Origin: Lentzea aerocolonigenes
GTDB taxonomy: Bacteria > Actinomycetota > Actinomycetes > Mycobacteriales > Pseudonocardiaceae
Reading direction: 5' to 3'
DNA length: 63,975 bases
NCBI RefSeq assembly: GCF_000955955.1
Contig: NZ_JYJG01000095.1
Coordinates: 1 to 63,975, forward strand
In this document: in pieces, positions 33,463 through 45,175 of the stretch
Numbering within the stretch: the first letter of the stretch is position 1
How the letters are laid out: every line of letters begins with the position of its first letter
Position numbers and translations under genes: made by a program
The notes under the pieces: model-generated
What the model saw: only the letters and a program-made list of their open reading frames with translations
What the model was told of the DNA's origin: nothing
Database searches by the model: none

Positions 33463-34593
33463 TTAGGTAACGCCGCCCGTGTAGACGATCTGTTTGTCGG
33501 CGTTGCGGGCCGTGACGTGCACCGTGTCGAACGATATGCGCGCACCGTCGCCTGGGAGTGTGACCATGAAGAAGCCGTCGACGACGTCCGCGGTCACCGG
33601 TGGTCCACCATCGGCGGACACCTCGACCGTCGTGGCAGTGCGGTTGGTCCGGACGGCCAGGACGAAGGCACCATCGCCGGCGTAGCCACCGACCATCTTC
33701 GCGCCCTGCAGGTCGGGCGGAGCCGTGGAGATCTGGTGCAGCGCGCCGGAGTTGCCAGGGCCCGGCGAGAAGAAGCAGGTGGCCCATTCGCGGTTGGCGC
33801 GGTGGGCGAGCAGAAGGCCTGTCTTGTCGGCAGAGCCGTTGGCCAGCAACGGTTGCCAGCCCTGCAGCTCGTCGGACCTGGTGCCTTCGGTGGCGGCGTT
33901 GTCGGCGCACCTGGCCAGCAGGTTCACTGGAGCCGACGGGCTGTCGTCACCGCTTTCGAAGCTGTCTGCGCTCTCGGCGCCAGGGAGCTCGGCGCTGGGC
34001 GGCACCGGCACCGTGCGGTCTTCGAACACGACTTCGGTGATGCTGAGCGGGGTCGCCGAATAGGTGACGAAGAAGTCCGGGGTCACGACGGCGTCGGTGG
34101 AGGCACGGCTGTAACCGTTCTTCGCCTCGCGGACGCGGGCCGTGCGCGCGCCGAGGGGCGGAACACCCGCGGTGATGTTCTTGGAGCTGAACGTGACCGA
34201 GCCCGCCTCCAGCTGGACAGGCGCGGCGTTCGGCGGGACGACGCGGGCACGCGACCTGGTCAGCTCGCAGAAGCGGTTGTCCTTGCCCCGCAGCACCTTG
34301 CGGCCGTCGAACACGACCATCTGGGTGGACGGCCAGTTCTCGTCCTTCAGCGCGGCGCGGCAGCGGTTCAGGTCCTGGAGGGACGGCGCGACCACGCGGG
34401 CGTTGCCGGGATCCGCCCGGTCGACGAACGACTGCGTGAACGTGACGCCGCCCGCGACGAGGAGTGCGACGCCCGCGGCCACGGCGAGCGGGGTGTGGTT
34501 GCGGCTCGGGCGGGCCTCGGCGAAGTCCGGACGCATGCGTTCCTTGATCTCAGCGGGCAGCTTTCGGCGAGGTGGCAGGTCGATCGTCATCAC
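33463..34593 (-). CDS. Single-pass membrane protein coupled to sigma factor (candidate anti-sigma)
   Basis: ATG 34593 overlaps the sigma factor stop in ATGA. The 376-residue protein has a cytoplasmic N terminus of about 35 residues, one membrane helix (LAVAAGVALLVAGGVTF) and a large exported domain with paired cysteines (RCRAAL, FCEL, ARCADN, WATCFF). The N-terminal part is too short for a ZAS zinc domain and shows no HxxxCxxC. Gene order still suggests a role as sigma regulator or as the sigma-controlled surface protein. Confidence 0.7.
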   Translation of the reverse strand: MMTIDLPPRRKLPAEIKERMRPDFAEARPSRNHTPLAVAAGVALLVAGGVTFTQSFVDRADPGNARVVAPSLQDLNRCRAALKDENWPSTQMVVFDGRKVLRGKDNRFCELTRSRARVVPPNAAPVQLEAGSVTFSSKNITAGVPPLGARTARVREAKNGYSRASTDAVVTPDFFVTYSATPLSITEVVFEDRTVPVPPSAELPGAESADSFESGDDSPSAPVNLLARCADNAATEGTRSDELQGWQPLLANGSADKTGLLLAHRANREWATCFFSPGPGNSGALHQISTAPPDLQGAKMVGGYAGDGAFVLAVRTNRTATTVEVSADGGPPVTADVVDGFFMVTLPGDGARISFDTVHVTARNADKQIVYTGGVT

Positions 34594-35192
34594 TCCACCC
34601 CCAGGGTGTCGTCGGCGAGTTCCTTGCGCAGGCGGGTGCGGGCGCGGGAGATGCGCGAGCGCACGCTCACCTCGGCCACGCCCAGTGCTTCCGCAGCCTC
34701 CGCGACGGGCAGCTCGCCCAGCAGCACCAGTTCGACGGCCTCGCGTTCGGCGCGGGGGAGGCGTTCGACGGCTGCCAGCACTCGGCTGAGGCGTGACTCG
34801 TGGTCGAGCGACGACGCGACCTCGTCCGCGTGGTCACGCTGCACGTCGTTGCGGGGCACGCGGAGCAGGAGCCGGCTGAACCGGGCCTTGCGGCGGAACT
34901 CGGAGCGCGCCAGGTTGCCCGTCACGGTGAACAGCCACGGCAACGCGCTGTCACGGACCAGTGTCATCTCGTTGCGGCGGCGCCAGGCCGTCAGGAACGT
35001 CGCCGACGTCAGGTCCTCGGCCGTCGACCACGACGCCGTGAGCCGGTAGGCGTGGTTCCACACCGCCTCGGCGTAACGGTCGTAGAGCTCGCCGAACGCG
35101 TGCTCGTCACCTCGTGCCCACAGATCGGCGTCCGACGGGGCGTCGTCGCGCACGGCGGCCGCCCCCTCCCAGCTCGGTCGCATCAGCCTCAT
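34590..35192 (-). CDS. ECF-type RNA polymerase sigma factor
   Basis: ATG 35192 (or ATG 35183) is preferred over the longer open frame to 35324. The 200-residue protein has sigma region 2 (FGELYDRYAEAVWNHAYRL, EDLTSATFLTAWRRR) and region 4 (LPRAEREAVELVLLGEL, then a helix-turn-helix with SVRSRISRARTRLRK). It is a SigE-like/SigM-like ECF factor. Its overlap with the membrane protein gene suggests joint control at the cell surface. The regulon is unknown. Confidence 0.85.
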   Translation of the reverse strand: MRLMRPSWEGAAAVRDDAPSDADLWARGDEHAFGELYDRYAEAVWNHAYRLTASWSTAEDLTSATFLTAWRRRNEMTLVRDSALPWLFTVTGNLARSEFRRKARFSRLLLRVPRNDVQRDHADEVASSLDHESRLSRVLAAVERLPRAEREAVELVLLGELPVAEAAEALGVAEVSVRSRISRARTRLRKELADDTLGVE

Positions 35193-35311
35193 GACCTGGA
35201 GGTGTCCACCTTCCGGCCGAGTGTTGCACGTGATCTTCCTACCTCGGGCTGATGACGGCTCGATACTGCAAGCCGATGTGGGCTGACCTGCGCGAACGGC
35301 ACAGTTGTGAC

Positions 35312-35461
35312 ATGACGACGACAACTGTTGGCACCACGGCAGGGACTCACTTCGACTTCCACGCGATCTTCCGCCCCGTCTGGACGGCGCTGCGGTTCAC
35401 CGGCCACTTCGTCGCGGCGCTGGTCGGCGTGATCTTCCTCGGCAGCGCGTCCGAGCACTGA
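35312..35461 (+). CDS. Small membrane protein (49 aa)
   Basis: ATG 35312 opens a product with TTTTVGTTAGTHFDFHAIF then a hydrophobic helix FTGHFVAALVGVIFLG. No clear ribosome binding site is seen. It lies between the divergent sigma gene and def. It is small and unidentified, supported only by codon use and a clean helix. Confidence 0.4.
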   Translation: MTTTTVGTTAGTHFDFHAIFRPVWTALRFTGHFVAALVGVIFLGSASEH

Positions 35462-35508
35462 CCGCGCTCCTCGTAGACTGGCCTCCAGTCCACCACGAGG
35501 AGCACTGC

Positions 35509-36057
35509 GTGACCGTCCAACCCATCCGCCTGTTCGGCGACCCGGTGCTGCGCACCGCTGCTGTCGAGGTCACCGACTTCGACAAGGAACTGCGCACCCT
35601 CGTCAAGGACCTGTGGGACTCGATGCAGGACGCCGGCGGAGCGGGACTCGCCGCGCCTCAGCTCGGCGTTGGGCTGCGCGTGTTCACCTACCACTGCGAC
35701 GGCTTCGCGGGACACCTGGTCAACCCGACGTGGGACGTGGTCGGCGAGGAGATGCAGGAAGGCCCCGAGGGCTGCCTGTCCATCCCTGGCATGTCGTGGG
35801 ACTGCAAGCGCCACCTGCACGTCGTGGCCAAGGGCTGGAACATGCACGGTGATCCGGTCGAGGTCGAGGGCACCGAGACCCTGGCCCGCTGCATCCAGCA
35901 CGAGACGGACCACCTCGACGGCGTGTTGTTCCTGGACCGCCTCGACGCCGACACCCGCAAGCTGGCCATGAAGGAAATCCGGCAGGCCGAGTGGTTCGAC
36001 GGTACGGTCCCCACCTTGAAGCAGAGCCCGCACCCACTCTTCGGCAGGTCCAGCTGA
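35509..36057 (+). CDS. def: Peptide deformylase
   Basis: The 182-residue enzyme removes the formyl group from N-terminal methionine. All three motifs are present: [10 protein letters not shown] (motif 1), EGCLSIP with the metal-binding Cys (motif 2), and QHETDHLDG with the HExxH-type zinc/iron ligands (motif 3). GTG 35509 follows CACGAGGAG. It is coupled to fmt (2 bases between), the reverse step of the same cycle. Confidence 0.97.
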   Translation: MTVQPIRLFGDPVLRTAAVEVTDFDKELRTLVKDLWDSMQDAGGAGLAAPQLGVGLRVFTYHCDGFAGHLVNPTWDVVGEEMQEGPEGCLSIPGMSWDCKRHLHVVAKGWNMHGDPVEVEGTETLARCIQHETDHLDGVLFLDRLDADTRKLAMKEIRQAEWFDGTVPTLKQSPHPLFGRSS

Positions 36058-36059
36058 CC

Positions 36060-36986
36060 ATGCGACTCGTGTTCGCCGGTACGCCCGAGGTCGCACTTCC
36101 CTCGCTGCGCGCCTTCATCGACTCCTCCCGCCACGACGTCGTCGCCGTGGTCACCCGTCCCGACGCCCCCTCCGGCCGTGGCCGAAAGCTCGAGCGCTCA
36201 CCCGTCGCCGCGCTCGCTGACGAGCACGGCATCGAGGTGCTGACGCCTGTGAAAGCCGGCGAACCCGAGTTCCTGGACCGCCTGCGCGCACTCGAACCCG
36301 ACCTGTGCCCGGTCGTGGCCTACGGGAACCTGCTGCCGCAGCGGACGCTCGACATTCCCGAGTTCGGCTGGGTCAACCTCCACTTCTCCGTGCTGCCCGC
36401 GTGGCGCGGCGCCGCGCCGGTGCAGGCCGCCGTGCGCAACGGCGACGACATCACGGGCGCCTCGACCTTCCGCATCGTGAAGGAGCTCGACGCGGGCCCG
36501 GTGTTCGGCGTGGTGACCGAGAAGGTCCGCGACCGCGACACCTCCGGCGACCTGCTCACCCGGCTGTCCGAGTCCGGCGCCCAGCTGCTCCTGTCCACTG
36601 TGGACGGCATCGAGGACGGCACTCTGCGCGCCGTCGAGCAGCCCTCCGACGGTGTCACCTACGCGGCCAAGATCACCGTCGAGGACGCGCGCCTCGACTT
36701 CACCACGCCCGCCGTGGCCGTGGACCGCCTGGCGCGCGCGGTCACGCCGGAGCCCGGCGCGTGGGCCGAGTTCCGGGGCGAGCGCTTGAAACTCGGTCCG
36801 GTGACGCCCGTGGACGACGTGACGCTGCCCGCCGGCGAGGTGCTGGTCGAGCGCAAGCGCGTGCTCGTGGGCACGGCGACCACCGCGGTCGCTCTCGGTG
36901 ACGTGCAGGCGCAGGGCAAGAAGCGCATGGCCGCCACCGACTGGGCGCGCGGTGTGCGCATCGAGGCGGGGGAGCGCATCTCATGA
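36060..36986 (+). CDS. fmt: Methionyl-tRNA formyltransferase
   Basis: ATG 36060 follows the def stop. The 308-residue protein has the formyltransferase core: [15 protein letters not shown] at the start, VVAYGNLLP, the catalytic [17 protein letters not shown] (Asn-His-Asp triad region), and the C-terminal OB-like domain. It formylates initiator Met-tRNA, giving the substrate later handled by deformylase. Confidence 0.97.
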   Translation: MRLVFAGTPEVALPSLRAFIDSSRHDVVAVVTRPDAPSGRGRKLERSPVAALADEHGIEVLTPVKAGEPEFLDRLRALEPDLCPVVAYGNLLPQRTLDIPEFGWVNLHFSVLPAWRGAAPVQAAVRNGDDITGASTFRIVKELDAGPVFGVVTEKVRDRDTSGDLLTRLSESGAQLLLSTVDGIEDGTLRAVEQPSDGVTYAAKITVEDARLDFTTPAVAVDRLARAVTPEPGAWAEFRGERLKLGPVTPVDDVTLPAGEVLVERKRVLVGTATTAVALGDVQAQGKKRMAATDWARGVRIEAGERIS

Positions 36987-37149
36987 AGCGCTCGACCATG
37001 ACCCGTGGTGTGACCTCCTCATCTGGTGTGTGGCGCGCGGGTTTTGCGCGCGTGGGCTCGGTATTCGGTTGTGGCGCGGCGCTCGGGCGCGTGCCGGCAG
37101 AGACTTATTCGGCGGGCGTTGGCCTTGCTGTCGCAGGAGAGTGCATCGC

Positions 37150-38634
37150 ATGACCGGCCACTCACGTGGAGCTTCCAAACCTTCTCGTCCGAGCAGGCCG
37201 CACCCGCCGCGCCGGCGGACCGGGCCCTCACGGCCACCCGTGGAGGACCCGGCACGCCTCGCGGCGCTGGAGACGTTGCGGGCGGTGCGGCAGCGCGACG
37301 CGTACGCGAACCTCGTGCTGCCGGCACTGCTGCGCGAGCGCCGCATCACCGGCCGTGATGCCGCGCTGGCCACCGAGCTCACCTACGGCGCGTCGCGAGC
37401 CCAGGGGCTGCTCGACGCCGTCATCGAGGCGTGCTGCGACCGGCCGTTGTCCGAAGTGGACGGTTCGGCGCTCGACGCGCTGCGGCTGGGTGCGTATCAG
37501 CTGCTGCGCACCCGGATTCCGTCGCACGCCGCGGTCGCCTCGACCGTCGACCTCGTGCGGGCCGAGCTCGGGTCTGGCATCGCCGGCTTCGTCAACGCCG
37601 TCCTGCGCCGGGTCTCCGAGCAGGACGAGGCCGCCTGGGTCGACGAGCTCGCGCCCGACCCGGACACCGACCCGATCGGCAACCTCGCCTTCACCCACGC
37701 CCACCCGCGCTGGATCGCGCAGGCGTTCGCGGAGGCTCTCGGCAGCCGCGAGGAGCCGCTGAAGCGCGCCCTCGAGGCGGACGACGCCAGGCCCGCCGTG
37801 CACCTGGTGGCACGGCCCGGCGAGGTGAGCGCCGACGAGCTCGCCGCCATCACGGGCGGCGACGTGGCGCCGTACTCGCCCTACGGCGTGCACCTGGAGG
37901 CCGGAGCGGGCGACCCGGGCGATCTCGAGCCCGTCCGGGAACGCCTCGCCAACGTCCAGGACGAAGGCAGCCAGCTGTGCGCACTCGCCCTCACACGCGC
38001 GACCCTAGAGGGCAGTGACGACACTGGTACGGACGACCGCTGGCTGGACCTCTGCGCCGGACCCGGCGGCAAGGCCGCGCTGCTCGCCGCACTGGTCGGC
38101 CTCGAAGGCGGCGAGCTGATCGCCGTCGAGAAGGCACCCCACCGCGCCGAGCTCGTGCGCAAGCTCACCTCAGGCCTGCCGGTGACCGTGCACGTGGCCG
38201 ACGGCCTCGAGACCGACTTCGTCGAAGGGGCGTTCGACCGCGTACTGGTCGACGCGCCCTGCACCGGTCTCGGTGCCCTGCGCAGGCGCCCGGAGGCGCG
38301 GTGGAGGCGCCAGCCCGCCGACGTCGGCACGCTCACGAAGCTGCAGCGCGAGCTGCTCACCGAGGCGTTGCGACTGGTGCGACCAGGCGGCGTCGTGGCT
38401 TATGTCGTGTGCTCACCTCATCTCTCTGAAACCGTCGGGGTGGTGGCGGACGTCGCCCGGCGAACCGGGGCGGAAGTGCTGGACACGCGGGAGCTCTTCC
38501 CGGGAGTTCCGGACCTCGGGGAAGGCCCGCACGTCCAGCTCTGGCCCCATCTGCACGGCACCGACGCGATGTTCTGCGCGGTGCTGCGACGCCCAGTTCG
38601 AGCGCTCGGGAATGACGCTAGCGACGGGGTCTGA
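37150..38634 (+). CDS. rsmB: 16S rRNA (cytosine-967) methyltransferase RsmB
   Basis: ATG 37150 is chosen although the frame opens further upstream. A basic Pro/Arg-rich N-terminal segment (to about residue 35) precedes a NusB-like domain. The Rossmann methyltransferase domain has LDLCAGPGGKAALLAAL (SAM), VDAPCTGLGALRRRPEARW with one catalytic Cys, and VVCSPHLSETVGV with the nucleophile Cys. Length (494 aa) fits. The position after fmt is conserved. The 163 bases before it hold no gene. Confidence 0.95.
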   Translation: MTGHSRGASKPSRPSRPHPPRRRTGPSRPPVEDPARLAALETLRAVRQRDAYANLVLPALLRERRITGRDAALATELTYGASRAQGLLDAVIEACCDRPLSEVDGSALDALRLGAYQLLRTRIPSHAAVASTVDLVRAELGSGIAGFVNAVLRRVSEQDEAAWVDELAPDPDTDPIGNLAFTHAHPRWIAQAFAEALGSREEPLKRALEADDARPAVHLVARPGEVSADELAAITGGDVAPYSPYGVHLEAGAGDPGDLEPVRERLANVQDEGSQLCALALTRATLEGSDDTGTDDRWLDLCAGPGGKAALLAALVGLEGGELIAVEKAPHRAELVRKLTSGLPVTVHVADGLETDFVEGAFDRVLVDAPCTGLGALRRRPEARWRRQPADVGTLTKLQRELLTEALRLVRPGGVVAYVVCSPHLSETVGVVADVARRTGAEVLDTRELFPGVPDLGEGPHVQLWPHLHGTDAMFCAVLRRPVRALGNDASDGV

Positions 38635-38851
38635 CAGGTTCGGGCCCGGTGGGCCCCAGATCGGGGTGCGACGGTGTCGGATTCACCGGTTCGGGTGATG
38701 GCCGGTGGGTGCGGACGCTCGAGCTCCTGGTGAGCGGCAGGTCGGGCACGGGGCAGTCGACCGTGCTCAACCTGTTGGCGCAGAAGGGTTTTCGCGCGGG
38801 GGTGGAACGGCAGGCGGTGCTCGCCCGACCATCCCACCTAAGATCGCCCGC

Positions 38852-39352
38852 ATGACACGTGGGCTGCTCGGACTGGTGGCAAGCGGCTGCGGCGGCGTCG
38901 AGACCTGGTTCCGCACCGAGCTCGCCGAACCCGCGGCACAACGGGGCTGGCGCCTCGCGATCACCCTCACGCCGACGGTCGTCCCGTGGTTCGAGGAAGC
39001 GGACGAGCTGGACAAGCTGCAGGCGCTCACGGACCTCGAGGTCCGCTGGCACCCGCGGATGCCGAGCCAGCCCAAGCCCTACCCGACGCCCGACGCGTTC
39101 ATCTTCGCCCCCGCCAGCGCGAACTCGGTGGCCAAGCTCGCCCTGGGCATCGGCGACAACCAGGCGCTGACCGCGTTGAACGAGGGCATCGGAGTCGAGG
39201 GCTGCAAGGTCGTCGTCATGCCCCAGGCCAGCGCGGACAAGCGCCGGCACCCGATGTGGGACACGCACGTCGAGACGCTCACGAAGGCGGGTGTCGTGGT
39301 GGTCACCGACGTGGCTCCCGGCGCGCTCCTCGACCTGCTCGAGTCGAGTTGA
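38852..39352 (+). CDS. Flavoprotein family protein (PPC decarboxylase-like)
   Basis: The 166-residue protein has the fold of phosphopantothenoylcysteine decarboxylase-like flavoproteins: TRGLLGLVASGCGGVETW, ITLTPTVVPWF, and the FMN-contact FIFAPASANSVAKLALGIGD. It is shorter than CoaBC and lacks the synthetase domain. Its 3' end (39267-39338) is repeated 630 bases downstream beyond an unrelated gene. The upstream 217 bases hold no clear gene. Confidence 0.85.
   Translation: MTRGLLGLVASGCGGVETWFRTELAEPAAQRGWRLAITLTPTVVPWFEEADELDKLQALTDLEVRWHPRMPSQPKPYPTPDAFIFAPASANSVAKLALGIGDNQALTALNEGIGVEGCKVVVMPQASADKRRHPMWDTHVETLTKAGVVVVTDVAPGALLDLLESS
39267..39338 (+). repeat. Direct repeat copy 1 (3' end of flavoprotein gene)
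   Basis: About 72 bases, starting ACGTCGAGACGCTCACGAAG, recur at 39897-39968 with four or five mismatches. The two copies lie exactly 630 bases apart and in the same orientation. Confidence 0.9.
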
Positions 39353-39366
39353 GCCGTCAGCCGTAA

Positions 39367-39385
39367 CGCTCGGAGGAACCGAGCG
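39367..39385 (+). other. Small hairpin after flavoprotein gene
   Basis: CGCTCGG (39367-39373) pairs with CCGAGCG (39379-39385) around AGGAA. It lies between the flavoprotein stop and the next gene and could act as a weak terminator. Its loop covers a GGAGGA that would otherwise look like a ribosome binding site. Confidence 0.35.
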
Positions 39386-39397
39386 GACAAGGCGAGC

Positions 39398-39889
39398 GTG
39401 AATGCCATCGCACCCGCGATCATCGCGGCGGTCGCCGCGCTCCTCGGTGCCACGCTGGGAGCCCTGGTCGAACCGATCAAACTGTCCGCAGCGCGCCGGG
39501 CACGCATTCGTCAGGAGCGACTGGAGCGATGCGCCGAGACTGCCCACGAGGCTCGAGGCCTCGCAATTGCGGTGAACCGGCGCCATCGAGGCGAGCACAT
39601 CGGTGGTGGCCAGGACGATTGGACCGAGATCGCAGAGCAGCACCACGTCGCGCGGGCGAAGCTGCGAACGATCACCGCGGTGCTCAAGATGCTGGGTCCT
39701 GATGAGCTCGCCGAGGCGGCCGTGAAAGTCCACGCGGCAGACGAGACGCTGTCCGTCGGGCGCTTCGAGGAATCGCCTGCCGCCCCGGACGGCCGACCGA
39801 TCAGCATTCCTCCTCAGCTGCTGGCGTTCAGAGACGCGCTCGACGCCGCGGTGTCCGACTTCGCGGACATCGCTCGAAGGCACGTGTGA
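39398..39889 (+). CDS. Membrane-anchored hypothetical protein between direct repeats
   Basis: GTG 39398 opens a 163-residue protein with an N-terminal hydrophobic helix (IAPAIIAAVAALLGATLGAL) followed by a basic then helical domain (RRARIRQERLERCAETAHEARGL, quoted in part). No family is recognised. Both flanks carry the 72-bp repeat of the flavoprotein 3' end, so this gene appears to have been inserted or left behind by a duplication. It is not part of the conserved rsmB-rpe order. Confidence 0.65.
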   Translation: MNAIAPAIIAAVAALLGATLGALVEPIKLSAARRARIRQERLERCAETAHEARGLAIAVNRRHRGEHIGGGQDDWTEIAEQHHVARAKLRTITAVLKMLGPDELAEAAVKVHAADETLSVGRFEESPAAPDGRPISIPPQLLAFRDALDAAVSDFADIARRHV

Positions 39890-39896
39890 GGACAGG

Positions 39897-39968
39897 ACGT
39901 CGAGACGCTCACGAAGGCGGGTGTCGTGGTGGTCACTGACGAGGCTCCCGGCAGGCTCCTCGACCTGC
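39897..39968 (+). repeat. Direct repeat copy 2 (extra 3' end of flavoprotein gene)
   Basis: Matches 39267-39338. Read in the same frame it would encode [20 protein letters not shown] and then stop at TAG, so it is a second, diverged gene end without a gene body. Confidence 0.9.
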
Positions 39969-39990
39969 CGGACACCTAGACTTCACCCTT

Positions 39991-40671
39991 GTGGTCCACA
40001 CGCCGATGATCGCCCCCAGCATCCTGTCCGCCGACTTCGCGCGCCTCGCCGACGAGCTCGCCGCGGTGCCCACGTCGGACTGGATCCACGTCGACGTCAT
40101 GGACAACCACTTCGTGCCGAACCTGACGCTCGGCCTGCCCGTGGTGAAGTCGCTGCTCAAGGTCACCGACATCCCGATCGACTGCCATCTGATGATCGAG
40201 GACCCGGACCGCTGGGCCATCGGGTACGCGGAGGCCGGCGCCTACAACGTGACCGTGCACGCCGAGGCCGCGAACGACCCGGTCAAGCTCGCCAAGGACC
40301 TCAAAGCCGCTGGTAGCAAGGCTGGTCTCAGCATCAAGCCCGGTACGCCGCTGGAGCCGTACGTCGACGTGCTCAAGCACTACGACACGCTGCTGGTGAT
40401 GTCCGTGGAGCCCGGCTTCGGCGGACAGAGCTTCATGGCCGACGTGCTCGAGAAGGTGCGGCAGGCCAGGCATCTCGTCGACACCGGGCACCTCAGGCTG
40501 CTCGTGGAGATCGACGGCGGCATCAACGCCGACACCATCGAACAGGCCGCGCAGGCCGGGGTGGACTGCTTCGTCGCCGGGTCCGCCGTGTACGACGCCG
40601 CCGATCCGGGCAAGGCCGTCGAGGCACTGCGCGCGCAGGCAGCCGGCGCCCAGGGGATCAGGACCACGTGA
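39991..40671 (+). CDS. rpe: Ribulose-phosphate 3-epimerase
   Basis: The 226-residue TIM-barrel enzyme interconverts ribulose 5-phosphate and xylulose 5-phosphate in the pentose phosphate pathway. Motifs are [28 protein letters not shown] (metal-binding His/Asp), [19 protein letters not shown] and [14 protein letters not shown] 39991 is listed; ATG 40006 is a possible start. It supplies pentose phosphates used by riboflavin synthesis and overlaps ribD by 4 bases. Confidence 0.95.
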   Translation: MVHTPMIAPSILSADFARLADELAAVPTSDWIHVDVMDNHFVPNLTLGLPVVKSLLKVTDIPIDCHLMIEDPDRWAIGYAEAGAYNVTVHAEAANDPVKLAKDLKAAGSKAGLSIKPGTPLEPYVDVLKHYDTLLVMSVEPGFGGQSFMADVLEKVRQARHLVDTGHLRLLVEIDGGINADTIEQAAQAGVDCFVAGSAVYDAADPGKAVEALRAQAAGAQGIRTT

Positions 40672-41669
40672 CGCCCGAGGACGCGATGGTGCTCGCCATC
40701 GCGGAGAGCGAACGGGTGCGGGGCACCACGAGCCCCAACCCGCCGGTCGGGTGCGTCATCCTGGACGAACACGGCAAAGCGGTCGGGTTCGGCGGCACCC
40801 AGCCACCCGGTGGTCCGCACGCCGAGGTCATGGCGCTCAAGGAGGCCGGGACGAAGGCCCAGGGCGGCACGGCGGTCGTCACGCTCGAGCCGTGCTCGCA
40901 CTTCGGCCGCACGCCGCCGTGCGCGGAAGCGTTGCAGGAAGCGGGCATCAAGCACGTCATCCACGCGGTGACCGACCCGAACCCCAGAGCGGCGGGCGGC
41001 GCGCGACGTCTCGAAGAAGCCGGCATCACGGTCGAGAGTGGTCTACTCGCTGATGAGGTCAGCAACGGACCACTGCGCGCGTGGCTGCACTACGCGCGCA
41101 CGGGACGCCCGCACGTCACGTGGAAGTACGCGGCGTCGCTGGACGGCAGGGTCGCGGCACAGGACGGCACCAGCCGGTGGATCAGTTCGGAGACCTCCCG
41201 CAAGGAGGTGCACGACATGCGCACGAAGCTCGACGCCATCGTCGTCGGCACCACCACGGTCAAGAAGGACGACCCGGCGCTCACGGCCCGCGACGACGAC
41301 GGAATGCCGTTGCCCCGCCAGCCGTTGCCCGTGGTCGTGGGCATGAGCGACCTGCCGGACGGGGCGAAGCTCCAGCACACCGCGCTGCACCTGCGCACGC
41401 ACGACCCGGACGAGGTCCTGCGCGCGCTCGCCGAGCGCGGGGTCGTCGACGTGCTGCTGGAAGGCGGTCCAACTGTGGCCGGCGCGTTCCTCAAAGCGGG
41501 CATGATCGACCGTGTGCTCGCCTACATCGCGCCCGCGCTGCTCGGGGACGGCCCCGCTGCCGTGCTGGGCGCCGGCGTGTCAACCATCACGGACGCTGTC
41601 CGGCTGACCGTGGAAGACGTCACCATGAGCGGACCGGACTTGCGGATCAGCGCGGTTCCGCAAATTTAG
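40668..41669 (+). CDS. ribD: Bifunctional riboflavin deaminase/reductase RibD
   Basis: The 333-residue enzyme acts on the GTP-derived pyrimidine. The N-terminal deaminase has HAEVMAL and [15 protein letters not shown] (zinc ligands). The C-terminal reductase has [15 protein letters not shown], and [13 protein letters not shown] for NADPH binding. GTG 40668 overlaps rpe. It leads the riboflavin operon. No FMN riboswitch precedes it, because there is no leader. Confidence 0.97.
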   Translation: MTPEDAMVLAIAESERVRGTTSPNPPVGCVILDEHGKAVGFGGTQPPGGPHAEVMALKEAGTKAQGGTAVVTLEPCSHFGRTPPCAEALQEAGIKHVIHAVTDPNPRAAGGARRLEEAGITVESGLLADEVSNGPLRAWLHYARTGRPHVTWKYAASLDGRVAAQDGTSRWISSETSRKEVHDMRTKLDAIVVGTTTVKKDDPALTARDDDGMPLPRQPLPVVVGMSDLPDGAKLQHTALHLRTHDPDEVLRALAERGVVDVLLEGGPTVAGAFLKAGMIDRVLAYIAPALLGDGPAAVLGAGVSTITDAVRLTVEDVTMSGPDLRISAVPQI

Positions 41670-41677
41670 GAGGAACG

Positions 41678-42294
41678 GTGTTCACCGGGATCGTCGAGGA
41701 ACTCGGCCACGTGGTCGCGGTTCAGGACCTGCCCGACGCGGCGCGGATCCGCGTCTCCGGGCCGATCGTCACGAGCGACGCGAAGCACGGCGACTCCATC
41801 GCGGTGAACGGCGTCTGCCTCACCGTCGTGGAGGTCGAGGACAACACCTTCACCGCTGACGTGATGCGCGAGACCCTCACGCGCAGCAGCCTCGCGAAGA
41901 TCGCGGAGGGCGACAAGGTCAACCTGGAGCGCGCGGCCGCGGTCGGCCAGCGCCTCGGCGGCCACATCGTGCAGGGTCACGTCGACGGCACGGGCACGAT
42001 CCTCGCGCGGGAGAAGGCCGAGCACTGGGAGATGGTCCACATCGGACTGCCACCCCAGCTCGCCCGCTACGTCGTGGAGAAGGGCTCGATCACCGTCGAC
42101 GGCGTCTCCCTCACGGTTGTCACTGTGAGTGAAGACCAGTTCACGGTGAGTCTCATCCCCACCACGCTCGACCTCACCACGCTCGGTCACCGGCTGCCAG
42201 GCGACGCGGTGAACCTCGAGGTCGACGTGCTGGCGAAGTACGTCGAACGACTGGCCGTCCCGCACCTGCGGGCCATTGCGGGCGAGGAGGCCCA

Positions 42295-42298
<4 letters not shown>
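41678..42298 (+). CDS. ribE: Riboflavin synthase alpha subunit
   Basis: GTG 41678 has AGGAGGA upstream. The 206-residue protein is the duplicated beta-barrel synthase: FTGIVEELG starts the N-terminal half and GVCLTVVEV and [16 protein letters not shown] mark the two halves. It dismutates two lumazines to riboflavin. It works with RibH, encoded downstream, and overlaps ribBA. Confidence 0.97.
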
Positions 42299-44491
<2,193 letters not shown>

Positions 44492-44494
44492 CCG

Positions 44495-45175
44495 ATGAGT
44501 TCTGCCGGCTCTGCGAGTCTTCACCACATGACTCAACTGCTGAGGGTGCAGAACTTCGTTGTTTCGAGCGACGGGGTCGCTGCGGGGGAGAACCAGAGCT
44601 TGGAGCAGCCGTTCGGTGACGGCGTCTCGCCCCAGCGGCTGTTCGCCTGGGCCGGTGCCACGGCCAGCTGGCCCAACCGCACCGACCCCGGTGGCAGCCG
44701 CGGTCTCGACGACTACTTCACCCGCGACTTCACGCAGAACATCGGCGCGGAGATCATGGGCCGCAACAAGTTCGGGCCCCAGCGCGGTCCGTGGACCGAC
44801 CACGAGTGGCAGGGCTGGTGGGGTGACGAGCCGCCGTTCCACACGCCGGTGTTCGTGCTGACCCACCACGAACGCCCGTCCATCACGCTCGGTGAGACCA
44901 CGTTCCACTTCGTCGGCGGCGAGCCGGCCGCCGTGCTCGACCAGGCCCGGGAAGCGGCGCAGGGCAAGGACGTCCGGCTCGGCGGTGGCGTCACCACCAT
45001 CCGGGAGTTCCTCGACGCGGACCTCGTCGACACGCTGCACGTGGCGGTGTCTCCGATCGAGGTGGGCTCCGGCCTGAAGCTCTGGGAGTCGCCCGACGAG
45101 CTGCTCGACCGGTTCCACTGCGATGTCGTGCCCAGTTCGAGCGGCGTGACGCACCACCTGTTCTGGCGCCGCTAG
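44495..45175 (+). CDS. RibD C-terminal / dihydrofolate-reductase-like protein
   Basis: ATG 44495 is preferred because GAGGAG (44482-44487) lies 7 bases upstream; ATG 44528 lacks one. The 226-residue protein has the DHFR-like fold of RibD C-terminal domains: LRVQNFVVSSDGVAAGE, IGAEIMGRNKFG, VFVLTHHERPS and RLGGGVTTIREFLDADLVD. It lies 3 bases past the PH-domain gene and may use pterin or flavin-related substrates. It is not the main RibD. Confidence 0.85.
   Translation: MSSAGSASLHHMTQLLRVQNFVVSSDGVAAGENQSLEQPFGDGVSPQRLFAWAGATASWPNRTDPGGSRGLDDYFTRDFTQNIGAEIMGRNKFGPQRGPWTDHEWQGWWGDEPPFHTPVFVLTHHERPSITLGETTFHFVGGEPAAVLDQAREAAQGKDVRLGGGVTTIREFLDADLVDTLHVAVSPIEVGSGLKLWESPDELLDRFHCDVVPSSSGVTHHLFWRR

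Noticed and set aside
39960..41700. FMN riboswitch before the riboflavin genes
   Set aside because: ribD overlaps rpe by 4 bases and ribE follows within 8 bases, so there is no leader large enough for an FMN aptamer.
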